Shown one piece after another: positions 14,613 through 25,100 of a stretch of 64,000 nucleotides of DNA (position 1 is its first letter; each line of letters starts with the position of its first letter). The stretch is from the NCBI GenBank assembly GCA_046462475.1, contig JBKGVB010000015.1, forward strand, positions 1 to 64,000. The letters are read 5' to 3'. The position numbers and the translations under genes were made by a program. A model generated the notes under the pieces. The model did no database searches, was not told the origin of the DNA, and saw only the letters and a list, made by a program, of their open reading frames with translations. The stretch comes from JASLCR01 sp046462475 (GTDB lineage Bacteria; Patescibacteriota; Saccharimonadia; Saccharimonadales; Saccharimonadaceae).

Positions 14613-16294
14613 TGGGCCGTCACCGTCAATGTCATACTGATAGAGTAATTACCAGGCGGCGTTTGAGGAGGAATGGTCTCAAATAACCCAACCCCCGTAA
14701 CGTCCCAATAGCAAAATCGTTGGGACGATGTAGTCGAGATAATGGTAAGTGCCGGCGTAGCATCACTAAAGCCTGCATCCGCAGGCTTACTAAAGCTACC
14801 AGTACAGCCCGCTTGCGGAGTTACAGTTGAGAGATTCGCCTGCACTGCGAGCACCCCGCCAACTGTGTCAGAGTCGGGTCCATCCACACATCCAGAACCA
14901 TCTCCAATATCATTGAAATCATACACATTCGAGCCCGATGTCCACAGTGACGAAGGCCCGTTCGTAGCTGCGATACTTAGATTCCAGCCACCGGTAGTAA
15001 GGTTATTGGTGACGCGTATTTTTTGTGTCGAGACTCCAAGGCTCGTAGTATTAATTCTACACGCTTTAGTGGCCGCCTGAACTGCAGGGAAAGCTACCGT
15101 TGGCGTAGCAACAGGGTTTCCCGACCCATCAACAATGGCTACGTCAAGAGTACCCAGTAATGTCAGCTGCGGATATGAGGAATAGGAATCGAGTGCTGTT
15201 CCATCATTTTTGATGATACGAAAACACTGCGAAGATCCAGCAGATAGGCCGGAAGTCGTAAGAGAAAAGTCCCATACACCCGTATTGCCATTTGTAATAG
15301 TAGATGTGTTCGTGAAACCGTTTGATTCTCTATACGTCTGAGGGTTGGCCGTTCCTGTAACGGTCGGATCAGATCCACCGCCAATATTCGAGATAGAAGC
15401 ATTATTGGCTACACTGGCATTGTCATACCATCTCACTCCAGTCGCTCCAGTTATATCGGTCCAGCCCGTAGACTGCGCAGCACATGAACCAGCCGTGAGT
15501 GTGGCATATTGTAACTTATAGGTATTATTGTGCGGACCCCATGCTCCGGTTGTCCAATCAATATCCAAAACGCTCACACCCATTCTAAGACGAAAAGGGG
15601 TATTGGTGGCTATCTCGCTAACGGTATTTGTTGCAGCAAGAGCCGCCCCAGGCGTAGAACTATTAGTATTACCATAGAAGCGCGAGGCATTCTGCGTTAG
15701 AGCTGGACTCGTATACGCTACAGTGGCATAGATAGTAGAAAGAAGCTGCGCCGGGACAAGACCATTCACGGTTTTAGATATTATCACAGAGGCGCCGTCT
15801 ACATCACTCTTTGACCATGTCCCAGTGAAAGTAACAGAAAGGTCTTGATATGTATTGCCCTTAAATTGAACACTTTGCTGAGCTTGAAGAACTCCACCAA
15901 TCCTTAAAACAATATCGGTATTGCCATAACCGATAGCATTGGTATTTGCACGTCCTACTATATGTACAGTAATGGACGAAGCAGTCTGACCACTATTAGT
16001 AGATCCACCTAAGCCCAGTTCTACGGATGGTGCTTGGGCGGGTGGTCCGTTTAAATACGACGTATCTCCATCGCTTGTTACTTCATCAACATAATCGCAA
16101 AGCCCGCTACAACTACTGCCTCCTGTGCCTGTGCCTGCCCACAGACCGTTACTCGCAATTGTTGAAACGGGACGAATCGTATCCGTCAATGACACTGCTC
16201 GTGCTGGCAGCGCTGCCCAAACCTGAAGGACCAGCACAAGCAGTAGCCCGCTTGCCATGAGTGCTGCCTGGCACCGAAGCATCAAATGACGCAT
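14609..16294 (-). CDS. Large secreted WxL-like surface protein, 561 aa
   Basis: A signal peptide (about residues 1-33, ending PARAVS) leads into a long Ser/Thr/Asn/Gly-rich beta-sandwich-like region. The C-terminal domain of about 150 residues is clearly related to the small secreted protein at 17509-18141. Both have STQ[KR]I.V, then GW..S.AAT.GP, WTSGS, and end PG/AG-NYSISM or SYSISF. The first WxL motif is present as GGWNLSI near residue 437; the second C-terminal WxL is not conserved. By analogy, a peptidoglycan-attached surface protein is inferred. AAAGGATAGGG gives a good ribosome-binding site 3 nt after the preceding stop. Confidence 0.65.
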   Translation of the reverse strand: MRHLMLRCQAALMASGLLLVLVLQVWAALPARAVSLTDTIRPVSTIASNGLWAGTGTGGSSCSGLCDYVDEVTSDGDTSYLNGPPAQAPSVELGLGGSTNSGQTASSITVHIVGRANTNAIGYGNTDIVLRIGGVLQAQQSVQFKGNTYQDLSVTFTGTWSKSDVDGASVIISKTVNGLVPAQLLSTIYATVAYTSPALTQNASRFYGNTNSSTPGAALAATNTVSEIATNTPFRLRMGVSVLDIDWTTGAWGPHNNTYKLQYATLTAGSCAAQSTGWTDITGATGVRWYDNASVANNASISNIGGGSDPTVTGTANPQTYRESNGFTNTSTITNGNTGVWDFSLTTSGLSAGSSQCFRIIKNDGTALDSYSSYPQLTLLGTLDVAIVDGSGNPVATPTVAFPAVQAATKACRINTTSLGVSTQKIRVTNNLTTGGWNLSIAATNGPSSLWTSGSNVYDFNDIGDGSGCVDGPDSDTVGGVLAVQANLSTVTPQAGCTGSFSKPADAGFSDATPALTIISTTSSQRFCYWDVTGVGLFETIPPQTPPGNYSISMTLTVTAQ

Positions 16295-16297
16295 ACC

Positions 16298-17473
16298 CTA
16301 TCCTTTGCGATTACTTGTGTTTGTGCTTCGAGATTTGGGAATATACACCATCTGTCCTGAGTGAAGAATATATGGCGCTTTCAGATTATTAACTTTCGCA
16401 ATACGCTTCCAGCTGCCATGCGTACGTTCAGCGAGTGACTGAATCGTCTCGCCTTCCTGAACTTTATGAGCACTCCAGGAGTCGATTATCTTTTGTCGAC
16501 GTCGTCCTCTTGTAGCGAAATACCACACAAGCCACACAACGATAACAAGGATGGCGATCATCATAATCAGTGCGATGGGCTGCGGCATAATAAATACCAC
16601 TACTGGATCTGCATTTACTGTCGCAAGTTGCGCGGGATTGCTTGTCGCCCATGTGCCCGCTTCTTTGTTGTAAGAAGCTGAAGCCGTTGCCTTGTACCAA
16701 CCACCGAAAAATGGTAGTTTATCATTGCCAAACGACAACTCAAGCCTTTGCCCTGCGAGTACTGGATATTGTCCTTCGTTTGTGTAGATCGTTCCACCGA
16801 ACAAACTTGCTAACTTTATCTTTACATTAGTATCTGCCGAGACATTGCCTGCGTTCTTTAGGATAATATCGAAGTTTTGTTGAATAGGCGTCTGCGTCAC
16901 CGTAAAGCTATCGATTGCCACTTCTCGGCGGAGCTTGCCAGGAATCGTCAATGCCACACGGATTGCTGATCGTGTGCGAATTGTCAGATTGCCACTTACC
17001 TCACCATTGTTATTTGCCTGCTCAAGTACCACGCAGGCATTGTGCTCACCTACATCAGCATTTGATGGCGCAGTAATAGCAAAGTCAACGATCTGCGACT
17101 GATCCGGTTTCAGCGTCACCGTCTGCTTGCTAATCTTGATCCATTGACCTGCACCTGTCGATGTTTCAGCACGCTGCTTGCAGGTAAATGCTCCTGTGTT
17201 TGAAGGAATTGCATCGACTGCGTACACATCCACTTCTTGGGTCTTGTCTGAATTATTTGCTACTACTACCGCTTCAGGGATTGTCTGACCCCTATTAATA
17301 GTATGGATAAAAATTGATTCAGACCGAGGATCACCCTTACGAGGCAGCGCCGGACGACCGCCGATACTGCCGCCTTCGGCCAGAGCAGCCGGAGCAGCAA
17401 GTAGCAAGGCCGAGAGGATAGCCGCCACCCACACATAGATTCGGTACTTTATAAGTCGATTCATGTCTTTCAT
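16298..17473 (-). CDS. DUF916/WxL-interacting-like membrane protein with LysM, 391 aa
   Basis: A signal peptide (about residues 5-32, ending AALAEG) is followed by two beta-sandwich domains. The first has the pattern seen in DUF916 proteins, with VVVANNSDKTQEVDVYAVDA, LKPDQSQIVDFAI and CVVLEQ. A single membrane segment lies at about residues 296-318, then a basic stop-transfer RGRRRQK. A C-terminal LysM module follows (HKVQEGETIQSLAERTH near 336, ending GQMVYIPK). In Firmicutes, DUF916/DUF3324 proteins partner WxL proteins. The LysM after the membrane segment would be cytoplasmic if the signal peptide is cleaved, which is a topological puzzle. Confidence 0.65.
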   Translation of the reverse strand: MKDMNRLIKYRIYVWVAAILSALLLAAPAALAEGGSIGGRPALPRKGDPRSESIFIHTINRGQTIPEAVVVANNSDKTQEVDVYAVDAIPSNTGAFTCKQRAETSTGAGQWIKISKQTVTLKPDQSQIVDFAITAPSNADVGEHNACVVLEQANNNGEVSGNLTIRTRSAIRVALTIPGKLRREVAIDSFTVTQTPIQQNFDIILKNAGNVSADTNVKIKLASLFGGTIYTNEGQYPVLAGQRLELSFGNDKLPFFGGWYKATASASYNKEAGTWATSNPAQLATVNADPVVVFIMPQPIALIMMIAILVIVVWLVWYFATRGRRRQKIIDSWSAHKVQEGETIQSLAERTHGSWKRIAKVNNLKAPYILHSGQMVYIPKSRSTNTSNRKG

Positions 17474-17508
17474 TCTAGCATAGCCTCAAAGGAGGCAAAG
17501 CAAAAGAG

Positions 17509-18141
17509 TTATATCGCGGCTACCGTCTCAGTGAAGCTAATAGAATAGCTACCTGCAACCTGGCTGGCTGGAATTGTCTGGCTTAGAGCGACCCCTGTCA
17601 AATATGTACGACTAATCTTTGGAGCCGTACCGCCTGCCTGATAGAGAGTAACGGGCGTATTTGATCCACTTGAGAATGTACTTGATGAACCAACGCTAAT
17701 ACCAGTTGTTGCGCCGACTTCGGCGGTGATAGTTGCACCACTTGGATCAACCGTAAGCTGACCACCAGCGGAGGTCGCCGCATTAAACGGATATGAATCC
17801 GATCCGCTTGTCCACTTTGCAGTCGGGCCAGCTGTGGCAGCGAGTGACACCGTCCAGCCATTATCCGCACCACCTGGGTTGTCGACGTAAATACGTTGCG
17901 TGCTAGTACCGAGCGTTCCCGTACTTGTCTGCACTTGGTTGGATACGTTCTTCGCACTAAAGCTTACACTTGGCGAAGGAACGACAGCTCCTCCAGTATC
18001 TCCAATGAATGTTGATATTGTTCCTGCACTAACTGTCTGATTTAGATTTGTTGATGCTGCGTATACCGACACCGCGGTCCCGCCTGCCAACACTACGAGT
18101 GCTGCGACAGCGATAGCAACTCCACTTGCTTTTATAGCCAT
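17509..18141 (-). CDS. Small secreted WxL-like protein, 210 aa
   Basis: The first gene of the surface locus. A signal peptide (residues 1-29, ending SVYAAS) is followed by one Ser/Thr/Gly-rich beta domain. The core DNGWTVSLAAT near residue 94 and KWTSGSDSYPFN are shared with the C-terminal domain of the 561-aa protein. The end, SQTIPASQVAGSYSISFTET, matches the usual close of WxL domains except that the final WxL is replaced. AAGGAGAGGT lies directly before the ATG, behind a good promoter at 18185-18213. A shed or wall-bound adhesin or structural subunit is inferred. Confidence 0.65.
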   Translation of the reverse strand: MAIKASGVAIAVAALVVLAGGTAVSVYAASTNLNQTVSAGTISTFIGDTGGAVVPSPSVSFSAKNVSNQVQTSTGTLGTSTQRIYVDNPGGADNGWTVSLAATAGPTAKWTSGSDSYPFNAATSAGGQLTVDPSGATITAEVGATTGISVGSSSTFSSGSNTPVTLYQAGGTAPKISRTYLTGVALSQTIPASQVAGSYSISFTETVAAI

Positions 18142-18184
18142 ACCTCTCCTTAATTACCCCTAATTCCCAAGAACTATTGCTGTA

Positions 18185-18213
18185 AGTATAACCAACTTAG
18201 TCGTCTAGCGCAA
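18185..18213 (-). promoter_or_regulatory. Promoter of the surface locus
   Basis: On the minus strand, TTGCGC (18208-18213), a 17-nt spacer and TATACT (18185-18190). A 43-nt leader with a strong ribosome-binding site follows. Confidence 0.65.
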
Positions 18214-18224
18214 GCACATTATAA

Positions 18225-18255
18225 AAAGTAACCCGCCAAGGAGACGGGTTACTTT
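18225..18255 (-). terminator. rpoC terminator
   Basis: AAAGTAACCCG (18225-18235) and CGGGTTACTTT (18245-18255) form an 11-bp stem. On the minus strand a T-run follows. Confidence 0.9.
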
Positions 18256-18272
18256 GGGGATCGCGGGTTGAA

Positions 18273-21200
18273 CTACGCCGCTTGTGCTATACGCTCAGCG
18301 TCCTCGTCGAGAACATCTTCTGCATATGTTGGATCGATATCCTCGAGAGAAGTTGGTACTTCATTCTCGATTGCCCCTTCGGCGCCAGTTCCAACAGGAA
18401 TCTTGCGACCGATGATGACATTTTCCTTCAATCCATGGAGATGGTCTGCACGGCCACTAGTTGCAGCGTTGATCAAGACACGAGTTGTATCCTGGAACGA
18501 TGCCGCAGACAGCCAGCTGTCAGACCAGATAGACACCTTCGTAATACCGAGGAGTAGCTGCGTGTACTGAATGAGGCTCTTGCCATCAGCAGCAAGCTTC
18601 TCATTTGCATCAACCACAGCGGCCTTAGATACGATATCTCCGGTAACAAACGCGCTGTCACCTGGGTCTTCGATCTGTACGCGGCTAAACATCTGACGCA
18701 CGATGATCTCAAGATGCTTGTCAGCAACGTCTTGACCTTGCGCGGCATAGATGCGGAGCACTTCATTGATGATGTAGCGCTGTGTCGCTTCGACACCCTT
18801 AAGTCGCATGAGATCGTGTAGATTCAGTGAACCGATCGTCAGACGATCACCAGCTTCGATATGGTCATTTGCCTTCACTACAAGCTGTGTGTTGCCTGGA
18901 ATCTCGTAACGAACAGGAGCAGATGCATTAGCAGCGATAACAATCGTATCTTCTGCAATCTCGACCACACCGTCAAATGGTGCGATAAGTGGCTTCGCCT
19001 CACCTTCAGCTGAAGCAAGTACGTCACCGGCTTTCACATTTGAGCCAGCCTTGATTGTGACAGTACGTCCCTCAAGTGCTAGGCGCTCAACGTGGCCTGC
19101 TTCTGGAGTAACTTGAACGACGTAGTTCTTGCCATCTTCCCAGACATCAACCATACCAGTCACTTCTGAAACATACGCCTGTCCCTTTGGTGTACGAGCC
19201 TCAAAGAGCTCTTCAACACGTGGGAGACCCTGGGTAATGTCACCACCAGCCACACCAGATGCGTGGAAGGTTCGAAGTGTCAGCTGCGTACCTGGCTCAC
19301 CGACAGACTGTGCCGCGATTGTACCAACTGGCTGCGCATTATCAACCAAATGACCAGTAGCCATGTCGATACCGTAACTCTTCCGTGGAATACCACGAAG
19401 ATTCTTGGTAGAAAGTACACTCTGGATCTTTACTTCTGTAATGTCTGCATCTGCTTCGATAGCATCCGCAACACTTCGAGTAATCAGCTCATCCTTACCG
19501 ATATGACCTGGTACTTCTTCGGCGGTGTAGCGACCAAAGAGGCGGTTGCCAAAGTCGATCATTGTCTGCTCTGATTCTGAACGGTAGATTGCAAATCCTT
19601 CGTCATCCCCTGCTTCGTCTTCGACGGTAAAGACATCCTGGCTCACGTCTACCAAACGACGAGTAAGGTAACCAGAGTCGGCGGTCTTAAGAGCGGTGTC
19701 GATCAGACCCTTACGTGCACCACGGGTTGCCACGAAGGCCTCAAGTGATGAGAGACCCTTGGTGAACGAACTTCGGATTGGGAGCTCAATTTCACGGTTG
19801 GTTGCGTCCACCTGAATACCGATCATCGCGCTAGCTAGCTTGACGTTCGAAATGTCACCACGAGCACCAGAGTTGACCATGACAGAGATACTCGTATCCA
19901 TGTGCGCAAGCTGATCTTTCAAGAAGTCGGTCACGTTGTTGTCGACTGCACGCCATGCACCAACGGTGAGGTTGTATCGCTCTTCGTCAGTGATCAAACC
20001 TTGGTCGTACTGCTCAGAGATGAGTGCCGTCTTAGCGTCACCTTCGGCCACAAAGTCTGCAATCTCTGGGAAGTGGACGTAGTCATCCTTACCGGTAGAC
20101 ACAGCGGCAACGGTTGCAAAGCGGAATGCAAGACCCTTCATTCGGTCAGCTGTCTTTGCAGTTTCTTCAGCACCGTACTTGTCGAAGATCTTTGCAAGAA
20201 CCTTCTTGAGCTGCTTTTTGCTCTGAATGTTGTTGTCGTATGGGAAATCTTCAGGAAGGATTTCATTGAAGAATACACGACCGAGTGTTGTATCACGAAC
20301 TTCACCCTTTGCACGAATGCGGATCGGAGTTTGGAGTTCGAGCTTGCCATCATCGTATGCCATTTCAGCTTCATAGACGCTCGAGTATGGCTTTACTTCC
20401 TTTGTCTGAGCACTTGGCTTTTCGTATGTTAGGTAATAGTTACCGAGGACAACGTCCTGACCGATGTTGAGCACTGGCGCGCCATCGGCTGGCTTAAGCA
20501 GGTTGTTTGTTGCACTCATGAGATCACGAGCTTCTGCTTGCGCCTCATCCGAGAGTGGCAAGTGAACAGCCATCTGGTCACCATCGTAGTCGGCGTTAAA
20601 TCCGTTTGCAACGAGTGGGTGGAGCTGAATAGCCTTACCTTCCACGAGTACTGGCATAAATGCCTGGATCGATAGACGGTGGAGTGATGGAGCACGGTTC
20701 AAGAGAACATACTTACCCTTAATCACTTCATCAAGTGCGTCCCATACGAGTGCGTCACCAGCTTCGATCAAGCGAGTCGCCGAGCGGATATTGTGCGCGT
20801 GTTCGCCACGAATCAACCAGCTAATAACAAATGGCTTGAAGAGCTCAAGTGCCATTTGCTTTGGCAGACCACACTGATTAATCTTTAGCTTTGGACCAAC
20901 CACGATTACCGAACGACCAGAGTAGTCGACACGCTTACCAAGAAGGTTCTGGCGGAAACGACCGCTCTTACCCTTGAGCATGTCAGAGATTGACTTCAAG
21001 CGGCGGCGGCCACCTGTTGCATTCACCGCACGACCACCACGAGCAGCGCTGTTATCGATGAGCGCATCAACCGCTTCTTGGAGCATACGCATTTCATTGC
21101 GACGAATCACTTCCGGCGCGTTGAGGTCAATAAGCTTCTTCAGACGGTTATTTCGGTTGATGACTCGACGGTAAAGGTCGTTAAGGTCACTCGTCGCAAA

Positions 21201-22151
21201 ACGACCACCCGTAAGCTGCACCATAGGACGTAGGTCCGGTGGAATCACAGGAAGTACAGTGAGTGTCAGGCTACTTGGATCAATACCAGCCGCCTGCATA
21301 CCTTCAAGCACCTTGAGGCGCTTGAGTAGCTTCTTCTCACGCTGGCCTTTTGCTGATGCAACTTCTTCTGTCAACTGAGCGATGAGGGTTGGAAGATCGA
21401 TCTCATCAAGTAGCGCCTTAAGAGCGACACCACCCATGCCAACTTCAACAAGCTCTTCATACTCTTCAGGGAGGTTGCGATAGTCTGTTTCACTGAGCAA
21501 AGCGCCCTTCTGCAGGCTTTCAAGCTGTGTTTTGCGTGTTACATAGCCGTCTTCAAGATCTTCGAGCTCTTTTGACTGCTCTGCAGCAAGCTTTTTGACA
21601 TCAGCACCTTCAGCTTCAGCTTCTTTTTCGTAACGGATCTTGATCGCTGCACGACCAGCATCAGTTTCAGCCTCAAGGTCTGCAAGCATTTGGTCACGCT
21701 TTTCAGCGTCAGCATTCAAGATAACGTAGGTTGCAAAATAAGCAATGCGCTCGAGGTTACGGACAGTAATACCAAGCAACAAACTCATTGCACTTGGCGT
21801 ACCACGCATGAACCAAATGTGTGCTACTGGAGCGGCAAGGCTAATGTGGCCCATGCGCTCACGACGAACGATACTTTTTGTAACTAGCTCGCCGTTCTTG
21901 TCGACAGCCGCTTCACGAGAGCGAACGCCTTTTAGCTTTGTGTCGTGTGGATTAATGTCCTTTACTGGACCAAAGATTCGCTCACAGAAGAGACCATCAC
22001 GCTCTGGCTTCTGTGTTCGATAGTTGATCGTTTCCGGCTTAGTAACTTCACCATGACTCCATTTCAGGATATCGTCAGGGCTTGCCACTACGAGGCGAAC
22101 AGCATCGAAGTCGGCAATACCATTATTGGTGTTTGAAACGACGCGTGACAT
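18273..22151 (-). CDS. rpoC: RNA polymerase subunit beta-prime
   Basis: The catalytic subunit of RNA polymerase, 1292 aa. The active-site NADYDGDQMAVHLPL motif is visible near residue 505, the zipper/lid region VDYSGRSVIVVGP near 400, and the bridge/trigger region DPGEPGTQLTLRTFH-like stretch (VGEPGTQLTLRTFH) near 960. The start at 22151 (MSRVVSN) is chosen because AGGAGG lies just upstream, inside the end of rpoB. It follows the rpoB stop by one base. The N-terminal zinc-ribbon Cys cluster of most RpoC (CxC...CGxC) is not obvious: only a single Cys, in RDGLFCERIFGP, appears in the first 60 residues. Confidence 0.97.
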   Translation of the reverse strand: MSRVVSNTNNGIADFDAVRLVVASPDDILKWSHGEVTKPETINYRTQKPERDGLFCERIFGPVKDINPHDTKLKGVRSREAAVDKNGELVTKSIVRRERMGHISLAAPVAHIWFMRGTPSAMSLLLGITVRNLERIAYFATYVILNADAEKRDQMLADLEAETDAGRAAIKIRYEKEAEAEGADVKKLAAEQSKELEDLEDGYVTRKTQLESLQKGALLSETDYRNLPEEYEELVEVGMGGVALKALLDEIDLPTLIAQLTEEVASAKGQREKKLLKRLKVLEGMQAAGIDPSSLTLTVLPVIPPDLRPMVQLTGGRFATSDLNDLYRRVINRNNRLKKLIDLNAPEVIRRNEMRMLQEAVDALIDNSAARGGRAVNATGGRRRLKSISDMLKGKSGRFRQNLLGKRVDYSGRSVIVVGPKLKINQCGLPKQMALELFKPFVISWLIRGEHAHNIRSATRLIEAGDALVWDALDEVIKGKYVLLNRAPSLHRLSIQAFMPVLVEGKAIQLHPLVANGFNADYDGDQMAVHLPLSDEAQAEARDLMSATNNLLKPADGAPVLNIGQDVVLGNYYLTYEKPSAQTKEVKPYSSVYEAEMAYDDGKLELQTPIRIRAKGEVRDTTLGRVFFNEILPEDFPYDNNIQSKKQLKKVLAKIFDKYGAEETAKTADRMKGLAFRFATVAAVSTGKDDYVHFPEIADFVAEGDAKTALISEQYDQGLITDEERYNLTVGAWRAVDNNVTDFLKDQLAHMDTSISVMVNSGARGDISNVKLASAMIGIQVDATNREIELPIRSSFTKGLSSLEAFVATRGARKGLIDTALKTADSGYLTRRLVDVSQDVFTVEDEAGDDEGFAIYRSESEQTMIDFGNRLFGRYTAEEVPGHIGKDELITRSVADAIEADADITEVKIQSVLSTKNLRGIPRKSYGIDMATGHLVDNAQPVGTIAAQSVGEPGTQLTLRTFHASGVAGGDITQGLPRVEELFEARTPKGQAYVSEVTGMVDVWEDGKNYVVQVTPEAGHVERLALEGRTVTIKAGSNVKAGDVLASAEGEAKPLIAPFDGVVEIAEDTIVIAANASAPVRYEIPGNTQLVVKANDHIEAGDRLTIGSLNLHDLMRLKGVEATQRYIINEVLRIYAAQGQDVADKHLEIIVRQMFSRVQIEDPGDSAFVTGDIVSKAAVVDANEKLAADGKSLIQYTQLLLGITKVSIWSDSWLSAASFQDTTRVLINAATSGRADHLHGLKENVIIGRKIPVGTGAEGAIENEVPTSLEDIDPTYAEDVLDEDAERIAQAA

Positions 22152-22152
22152 A

Positions 22153-25100
22153 CTACGCCTCCTCCTTTTCTTCATTTGTTTCATCAGCAAATTCCTCGGC
22201 AGTTTCGACAGTTAGTCCATCCTCCTCAAGGTCAATGTCATCTGCTTCGTCAAGTACAACTTCAGTGTCATCATCTTGGTCGACTGCAACAGTCTTGTCA
22301 GCTGGACCAGCCACTGCGATTACCTCCTCAGCATCAACGACAACATCGTCACCTTCATCAGTTTCGTCGAGAAGATCGACACGAAGGCCAAGACCCTGGA
22401 GTTCCTTCACGAGAACGTTGAATGATTCTGGGAGCTTCGGACCAACGATAGCCTCATTCTTGATGATCGACTCGTAGGCCTTTGCGCGACCGTATACGTC
22501 GTCAGACTTGATAGTAAGCATTTCTTGAAGGGTTGCCGCAGCACCGTAAGCTTCAAGTGCCCACACCTCCATCTCACCGAATCGCTGACCACCGTTTTGT
22601 GCCTTACCACCGAGTGGCTGCTGGGTAACCATTGTGTATGGACCGGTCGAGCGGGCGTGAATCTTGTCAGAAACCATGTGGTGGAGCTTAATGATATGCA
22701 TCACACCAACAGTAGTTCGCTCTTCAAATGCTTCGCCGGTACGACCGTCAAAGAGCTGGCTCTTTCCGTCTTTTGCGAAGCCTGCTTTTTCAAGCTCTTC
22801 TTCGATCACTTCACTTGGGACACCATTGAATGGTGGCGTTGCTACCTTGTAACCAAGTGCTTTTGCAGCCATACCAAGGTGAGTCTCAAAGAGCTGACCG
22901 ATATTCATACGGCTTGGGACACCGAGTGGGTTGAGCACCACGTCAACTGGCGTACCGTCTTCCATAAATGGCATATCTTCAACAGGGAGGATACGAGCGA
23001 CCACGCCCTTGTTTCCGTGACGACCAGCCAACTTGTCACCGACAGAGATCTTGCGCAGCTGAGCAACGAAAATCTGGATCTGCATAAGGACACCAGCCTT
23101 TAGCTCATGACCGTTTTCACGACTAAAGATCTTCACACCGACGACTTTACCACCACCAGCATTATTCATGCGCTGCGATGTATCACGAACGTCTTTGGCC
23201 TTTTCACCGAAGATTGCGCGAAGGAGTCGCTCTTCAGAGCTTAGCTCTTGCTCACCCTTTGGTGTAATCTTACCGACCAATACGTCGCCAGCCGTTACTT
23301 CAGAACCGACCTGGACAATACCATTTTCGTCGAGGTGACGAAGGCTGTGCTCAGAAACATTTGGAATATCTCGCGTAACAATCTCGTTGCCAAGCTTAGT
23401 TTCGCGAACTTCAACCATGTAGTCCTTGATATTGATGCTTGTAAGGCTATCATCTTGTACGAGACGACGTGAAAGCACGATCGCGTCGTCCATGTTGTAG
23501 CCCTGCCATGGCATGAAGGCCACAGTGAGGTCCCGACCTAGCGCGAGTTCACCATCGGCAACAGATGCACCTTCAATAAGGACATCACCCTTCTTTACCT
23601 TCTGACCACGCAAGACACGAGTTTTCTGGTTGATCGAACGGTCGTCGTTTGACTTCGAAAAGTGAGTTAGCTCGTACTGCTTTGCGCCGTCTTTGTACTT
23701 CACTTCAACTACTTCACCGTCAGCACGGACAACTTCACCCGCGTCTTCGGCGACAACTAGCTGACTTGTATTCTTAGCAATCTCAGCCTCGACACCGGTA
23801 CCAACGGTTGGTGCTTCCGGAGTAAGAAGTGGTACAGCTTGCTTCTGCATATTCGAACCAGTAAGCGATCGGTCAATACGGTTTTTCTCGATAAATGGCA
23901 CGAGTGCCGCTGTTGAACCAAGAATCTGCTTGTTTGCAGCATCCATGTAAGTCACTTCGCTTGCGTCAACTTCCTCTGGCAGGAGACCGTTTCTAGCTGA
24001 AACGCGTGTGGCAACGAACTTACTATCCTTATCGAGCTCAGCACCAGCGTCTGCAATCACCTCAGTAGCTTCCTGTGATGCATCAAGGTAGACAACTTCG
24101 TCGGTAACTTTACCGTTTTTCACCTTTAGGTATGGAGTCTCGAGGAAGCCGTATTCATTTACCTTTGCGTAGCTGGCAAGGTTCAATACGAGTCCAATGT
24201 TGGCACCTTCCGGCGTCTCCACTGAACAGAGGCGGCCATAGTGAGTCGGGTGGGCGTCACGGACATCAAATCCAGCACGCTCACGACTCAGACCACCAGG
24301 ACCAGTAGAAGTAAGGCGTCGCTTGTGTGAAAGTTCCGAGAGTGGGTTTACTTCGTCCATCAGCTGGCTGAGCTGTGAACTAGCAAAGAATTCACGAACA
24401 GCTGCAACAACTGGGCGTGCATTGATCAGCTGGCCTGGGCTAACATTTTCAATATCAACCATACTCATACGATCCATAGCATTGCGCTGCATACGGAGCA
24501 TACCGACACGGAATTGACGTGAGATCAGCTCGCCAACAAGCTTGATGCGGCGATTTGAAAGTGCGTCGATATCATCTGCATCTTCTTGAGTATTGTTGAG
24601 GCGAATAATTTCCTTGATGATTGCAATAAGGTCACTCATCTGGAATACGCGATTTTCAGCAGTGTTTGCCACCTCAAGACCTAGGCGCTGGTTCATCTTG
24701 TAGCGACCGACTCGGCTATAGTCAAAACGCTTAAAGTCAAAGAACATACGTTCGATCATCTGGCGGGCGTTATCAACAGTAGCAAGGTCACCTGGGCGCA
24801 GGCGGCGATACACTTCAATAAGCGCTTCGTTTGGACCGTGGCTAGGGTCTTTATCAAGGGTGGCTTCGATATACTTTACATCACCGGTATCAACATCCTT
24901 AAAGAGTTCCTTGATCTCAGACGTCTTACCATGACCAAGCGCACGAAGCAGCGTAGTCACAGGCAATTTACGGCGTCGGTCGATCTTTACATAGATCGTC
25001 CCATTTGATGCAGTCTCAAACTCAAGCCATGCACCACGACCTGGAATAAGCTTGGCACCATAGTTGTTGCGGCCACCAGCTTGGTCAGCAGTAAAGAATA

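Noticed and set aside
19902..20432. Long open frame on the plus strand opposite rpoC (also 22525-23103 opposite rpoB)
   Set aside because: No promoter, ribosome-binding site or recognisable domain; the rpoC and rpoB frames on the other strand are unambiguous, and such frames are a by-product of their codon use.
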